A DNA stretch of 64,000 nt from assembly GCF_000454065.1 (NCBI RefSeq), contig NZ_KE695653.1, forward strand, positions 304,067-368,066, written 5' to 3'. The notes beneath the pieces are model-generated. The model saw nothing but the letters and a program-made list of their open reading frames with translations. It ran no database searches and was not told where the DNA came from. This DNA is from Brevibacillus thermoruber 423. Its GTDB lineage: Bacteria; Bacillota; Bacilli; Brevibacillales; Brevibacillaceae. Of this stretch, positions 61,372 through 64,000 are shown piece by piece (within the stretch, counting starts at the first letter, position 1; every line of letters begins with the position of its first letter). The position numbers and the translations under genes are program-made.

Positions 61372-63471
61372 TTGAAACTACTCCGTTTCAGGGTTTATGA
61401 TTTTAGGTCTGTAAAAGACAGTGGATGGATTGAATGCGATGATGTTACAACTTTAGTTGGTGTTAACGAAGCAGGAAAATCAAATCTGCTCCTTGCCCTT
61501 TGGAAGCTTAAGCCTGCAAAAGGGGGGGAGATCGATCTACTTGCTGACCTTCCAAGAAAACGTTACTCAGAACTGCGGGACAAAAAGGAAAAACCAATTT
61601 TCATTGAAACAGAATTTGAACTCTCTCAAAACTTAATATTAAAAATTGTAAAAATTACTGGTGCAGAATATGAAGATGTTCGGATTGCTTCTATAAGCAG
61701 AGATTTTAATGGTACATATTATATAGGGTTCCCATATGCAAAAGGAATAAGTTCAATTAACAGTCAGGATGTACGTTCTATACTTGAAAATGCCCTTACC
61801 TCGATAGAGCCATTAGAGGAAGCTGGAAAAACCGAACAAGGTATTAAAGAAGAAGCATGTTACCGCATAAGTAAAGCCCTAGAGTCTATTGGTGACAAAG
61901 AAAAATTACTGGCTAAAGACATTACCACTGTAATTGATTGTCTTAATCTTAGTTCAAAACCAATGAAAAGTTCTCATATAAGGCCAATTATATTAGAAGC
62001 TCAAAAGGAAATAGGTAATTTTAAATCTTTACTGGAAAAGCCTAATCCTTCTAGTTTCCAGGAGGCCCGAGACATAGTTTTGGAAGAATTGCCCTCATTT
62101 GTATATTACTCAAACTATGGCAACTTGGATTCGGAAATATATTTACCTCATGTAATTGAGAACCTTAAGAGAACCGACCTGACAGGAAGTGTCGAAGCTA
62201 AAGTAAGAACATTACGTGTTTTGTTCGAATTCGTTGGACTTGATCCTCAAGAAATACTTGATCTTGGCAAAGAACCTGAACCCAAAAAAGATATACACGG
62301 AAACATACTTCAAGAACCTACTCAGGAAGAAATCAATAGAGCTGCTCAAGCAAAAACAGAGAGAGATGTCCTATTGCAATCAGCATCTGCAAGTTTAACC
62401 GCTAGTTTTAAAGATTGGTGGAAACAAGGTAATTACAGATTTGACTTTCACGCTGATGGAAAACATTTCCGTATTTGGGTCTCGGATGATATAAGGCCAG
62501 AGAAAGTTGAACTAGAGGGAAGAAGTACCGGTCTTCAATGGTTTCTTAGCTTCTATTTAATTTTTCTTGTAGAAAGTCGTGAGGCTCATAAAGGTGCAAT
62601 TCTTCTACTTGACGAAGCAGGTCTTTCATTACATCCATTGGCACAAAAAGACTTAGCGAAGTTTTTTGAGAACCTTTCGAAGACGAACCAAATTATTCAT
62701 ACCACTCACTCTCCATTTTTGGTTGATACTGGCCATGTTGATCGAGTTAAAGTTGTCTATATTGATGATGAGGGATATACTGTTGCTTCTAATGACCTCA
62801 GATCTGCTGAGGGTAAGTCTCAAACTAGATCAGTCTATGCTATTCATGCAGCACTTGGGTTGAGTATTTCAGATACGTTACTTCAAGGTTGTAGGCCGAT
62901 AATTGTCGAAGGTCCTTCAGATCAATACTACCTTAGTGCTATCAAAAATTTCTTAATTAGTGAACGACTAATAGCCCCAAAAGAAGAACTAGTGTTTGTT
63001 CCTTCTGGTGGAGTCCGTGGTGTAGAAGGTATCGCAAGTATACTTGCTGGTAAAGCAGATGACTTGCCCTTTGTAATTTTAGATTCAGATAAGCCAGGGC
63101 AAGACTTTAAGAATAAATTACAACAAAGATTATATAAAGATTCTCCTGATAAGATAATTGAAATTCGTGATGTTCTTGGTCTTGAAAATAGTGAAGTTGA
63201 AGATCTAATACCATTTAATATGATTAAATTAGGTATTAGCAGACTTTTTCGCCAAGTAGAGACTGAAGAATTCGAAGACGTTTATATATCTACCCAACCA
63301 ATTCTTCCTCAAATCGAAGATTTTGCTAAGAAACATGGGATTACTTTGGAAGTTGGATGGAAGGTTGACTTAGCAAGGTTGGCAAAACAACGGTTGCAGT
63401 TACAACGTACTAAAATTGTTGATGAAAAAACTCGAATTTTGTGGCAAGAACTTTTTAACAAACTTGTTTAA
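61372..63471 (+). CDS. OLD-family ATP-dependent endonuclease (AAA ATPase + TOPRIM)
   Basis: A 699-residue OLD nuclease. N-terminal SMC/ABC-like ATPase: RVYDFRSVKDSGWI at the start, Walker A VGVNEAGKSNLLLAL (29-43), signature-like GRSTGLQWFLSFYL (about 383-396), Walker B GAILLLDEAGLSLHPL (about 407-422) and H-loop IHTTHSPFLVD. The C-terminal TOPRIM nuclease has the invariant Glu in PIIVEGPSDQYYL (about 509-521) and the Asp pair in VILDSDKPG. OLD proteins act against phages, alone (class 1) or with a UvrD-like partner as in Gabija. No helicase follows, so class 1 fits. Start is TTG at 61372 behind GGTGGTG. Composition is far more A+T-rich than the neighbours, a sign of transfer. Confidence 0.93.
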   Translation: MKLLRFRVYDFRSVKDSGWIECDDVTTLVGVNEAGKSNLLLALWKLKPAKGGEIDLLADLPRKRYSELRDKKEKPIFIETEFELSQNLILKIVKITGAEYEDVRIASISRDFNGTYYIGFPYAKGISSINSQDVRSILENALTSIEPLEEAGKTEQGIKEEACYRISKALESIGDKEKLLAKDITTVIDCLNLSSKPMKSSHIRPIILEAQKEIGNFKSLLEKPNPSSFQEARDIVLEELPSFVYYSNYGNLDSEIYLPHVIENLKRTDLTGSVEAKVRTLRVLFEFVGLDPQEILDLGKEPEPKKDIHGNILQEPTQEEINRAAQAKTERDVLLQSASASLTASFKDWWKQGNYRFDFHADGKHFRIWVSDDIRPEKVELEGRSTGLQWFLSFYLIFLVESREAHKGAILLLDEAGLSLHPLAQKDLAKFFENLSKTNQIIHTTHSPFLVDTGHVDRVKVVYIDDEGYTVASNDLRSAEGKSQTRSVYAIHAALGLSISDTLLQGCRPIIVEGPSDQYYLSAIKNFLISERLIAPKEELVFVPSGGVRGVEGIASILAGKADDLPFVILDSDKPGQDFKNKLQQRLYKDSPDKIIEIRDVLGLENSEVEDLIPFNMIKLGISRLFRQVETEEFEDVYISTQPILPQIEDFAKKHGITLEVGWKVDLARLAKQRLQLQRTKIVDEKTRILWQELFNKLV

Positions 63472-63494
63472 AAAATTAGATCAACCATACCAAT

Positions 63495-63537
63495 TAAAAA
63501 AATAGCCCCTTCCGCTAAAACAACGGAAGGGGCTATT
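63495..63537. terminator. Terminator serving rlmH (minus) and the OLD gene (plus)
   Basis: A 14-bp perfect stem AATAGCCCCTTCCG and its complement around a 9-nt loop. The minus-strand tail is TTTTTTTAATT; the plus-strand tail is poor, so it mainly stops transcription coming from rlmH. It lies inside the cassette. Confidence 0.85.
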
Positions 63538-63692
63538 GCTAAGTTAAGTAAAAGCTCTCCTCCCAAAACCCCCCATCATTGACCAAAAAGTCGTACAAAA
63601 TCGCTGAGTTTTCGAGCATATTTCATGTTGAGTCTCCACTGGTAAACCCATGACATCCAAAACATTTATTGCTCTCGATTATAAGGCAACAC

Positions 63693-63705
63693 TTCAAAAA
63701 CTTGC
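63693..63705 (-). repeat. Cassette inverted repeat, rlmH end
   Basis: Complement of GCAAGTTTTTGAA; its GCA is shared with the CGGCA that ends the rlmH target repeat. Confidence 0.8.
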
Positions 63706-63731
63706 CGCTACTTATGATACGCCTCTCCCCG
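63703..63731 (-). repeat. Proximal att-like repeat: rlmH 3' end
   Basis: The last codons of rlmH (R-G-E-A-Y-H-K-stop) plus CGGCA. The core GAGGCGTATCATAAGTAG is nearly the SCCmec attachment sequence of S. aureus orfX. Confidence 0.85.
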
Positions 63732-64000
63732 GTTGATCCGATACGCCCGATACACCTGCTCCAGCAGGATCAACCGCACCAACTGATGCGGAAACGTCAT
63801 CTTGGAAAACGACAGCAGCACGTCCGCCCGCTGCAGCACCTCCGGCGAGAGGCCCAGCGAGCCGCCGATGACAAACGCCACCTGGCTTTTGCCGTACGTG
63901 GCCAGGCGGTCCAGCTCGCTGGCCAGCTTCTCGGACGACCACATCTGCCCTTCGATGGCGAGTGCGATCACGTACTGGTCGGGTTTGAGCTGGGCGAGGA
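63708..64000 (-). CDS. rlmH: 23S rRNA (pseudouridine1915-N3)-methyltransferase RlmH, 5' part outside window
   Basis: The last 97 codons of RlmH; the start is beyond the right edge. The SPOUT-fold landmarks are clear: [30 protein letters not shown] (SAM-binding knot loop), [20 protein letters not shown] and the C-terminal tail [11 protein letters not shown]. RlmH methylates pseudouridine 1915 of 23S rRNA on the 70S ribosome. The last residues lie on the att repeat; the coding sequence is preserved, as with SCC insertion, but sequence after the stop comes from the cassette. Confidence 0.96.
   Translation of the reverse strand, partial: LAQLKPDQYVIALAIEGQMWSSEKLASELDRLATYGKSQVAFVIGGSLGLSPEVLQRADVLLSFSKMTFPHQLVRLILLEQVYRAYRINRGEAYHK

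Larger units (their letters stand above)
61051..63731. mobile_element. SCC-like cassette at rlmH carrying an OLD nuclease
   Basis: A 2.65-kb A+T-rich unit between two copies of the rlmH 3' end. Perfect 13-bp inverted repeats GCAAGTTTTTGAA lie just inside. The one on the rlmH side is joined to the target repeat and the distal one is 12 bp from it (18 bp from the 18-bp core), the asymmetric att layout known from staphylococcal SCC elements, which also insert at the 3' end of rlmH (orfX). It contains one large gene and no ccr recombinase, so it would be non-autonomous. Confidence 0.75.

Noticed and set aside
61372-63471. Gabija system
   Set aside because: The OLD/TOPRIM protein is present, but no UvrD-like GajB follows; the next feature is a terminator and rlmH.
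63472-63707. Additional gene between the OLD nuclease and rlmH
   Set aside because: No open frame of useful length; it contains the terminator and the cassette end only.

Overview
The window comes from a spore-forming, moderately G+C-rich Bacillales bacterium. The family Brevibacillaceae or Paenibacillaceae is my inference. The evidence is an H-type small acid-soluble spore protein, HPr with both His15 and Ser46, cre and Fur boxes of the Bacillus type, many GTG and TTG starts behind strong Shine-Dalgarno sequences, and rlmH at the right edge. No rRNA, tRNA or CRISPR array was seen. Layout: 1-4.5 kb holds a catabolic locus (DUF917 protein, OPT transporter, IclR and PucR regulators). 4.7-12 kb is a mannitol operon mtlA-mtlR-mtlF-mtlD-ptsI-ptsH on the minus strand; the general PTS genes sit at its end in inverted order, and the promoter overlaps a cre box. 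12-31 kb is mostly core genome: PH-domain protein, DEAD-box helicase, cold-shock protein, a secreted PheC-like protein, a chemoreceptor behind a c-di-GMP-I riboswitch, two two-component systems, fumC, an acyltransferase/lysophospholipid flippase pair and recQ. 31-43 kb carries transport genes: a MATE pump, sspH, a heterodimeric multidrug ABC exporter behind an attenuator-like leader, and a Fur-controlled siderophore locus whose binding-protein genes are both broken. 43-61 kb is a scarred accessory zone. Two IS256-family copies with different internal deletions lie as direct repeats around about 11 kb. That 11 kb holds a sugar-acid type catabolic set (split UxaA-family dehydratase, LarA-like racemase, class II aldolase, NlpA/MetQ lipoprotein) converging on an ascorbate-type PTS with its own regulator, then mqo and a broken methyltransferase. 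Nearby are a decayed thioredoxin-like/PCYCGC gene, and an ECF sigma gene whose 3' half is inverted. The most unusual segment is 61.05-63.73 kb, an A+T-rich 2.65-kb unit inserted at the 3' end of rlmH. It has a 29-bp imperfect direct repeat of the rlmH end at each boundary and 13-bp perfect inverted repeats just inside. The inverted repeats lie next to the target repeat on the rlmH side and about 18 bp away on the far side, which is the layout of staphylococcal SCC cassettes. It has no ccr recombinase, and its only large gene encodes an OLD-family ATPase/TOPRIM nuclease. I read it as a minimal, non-autonomous SCC-like cassette carrying a probable defence gene.
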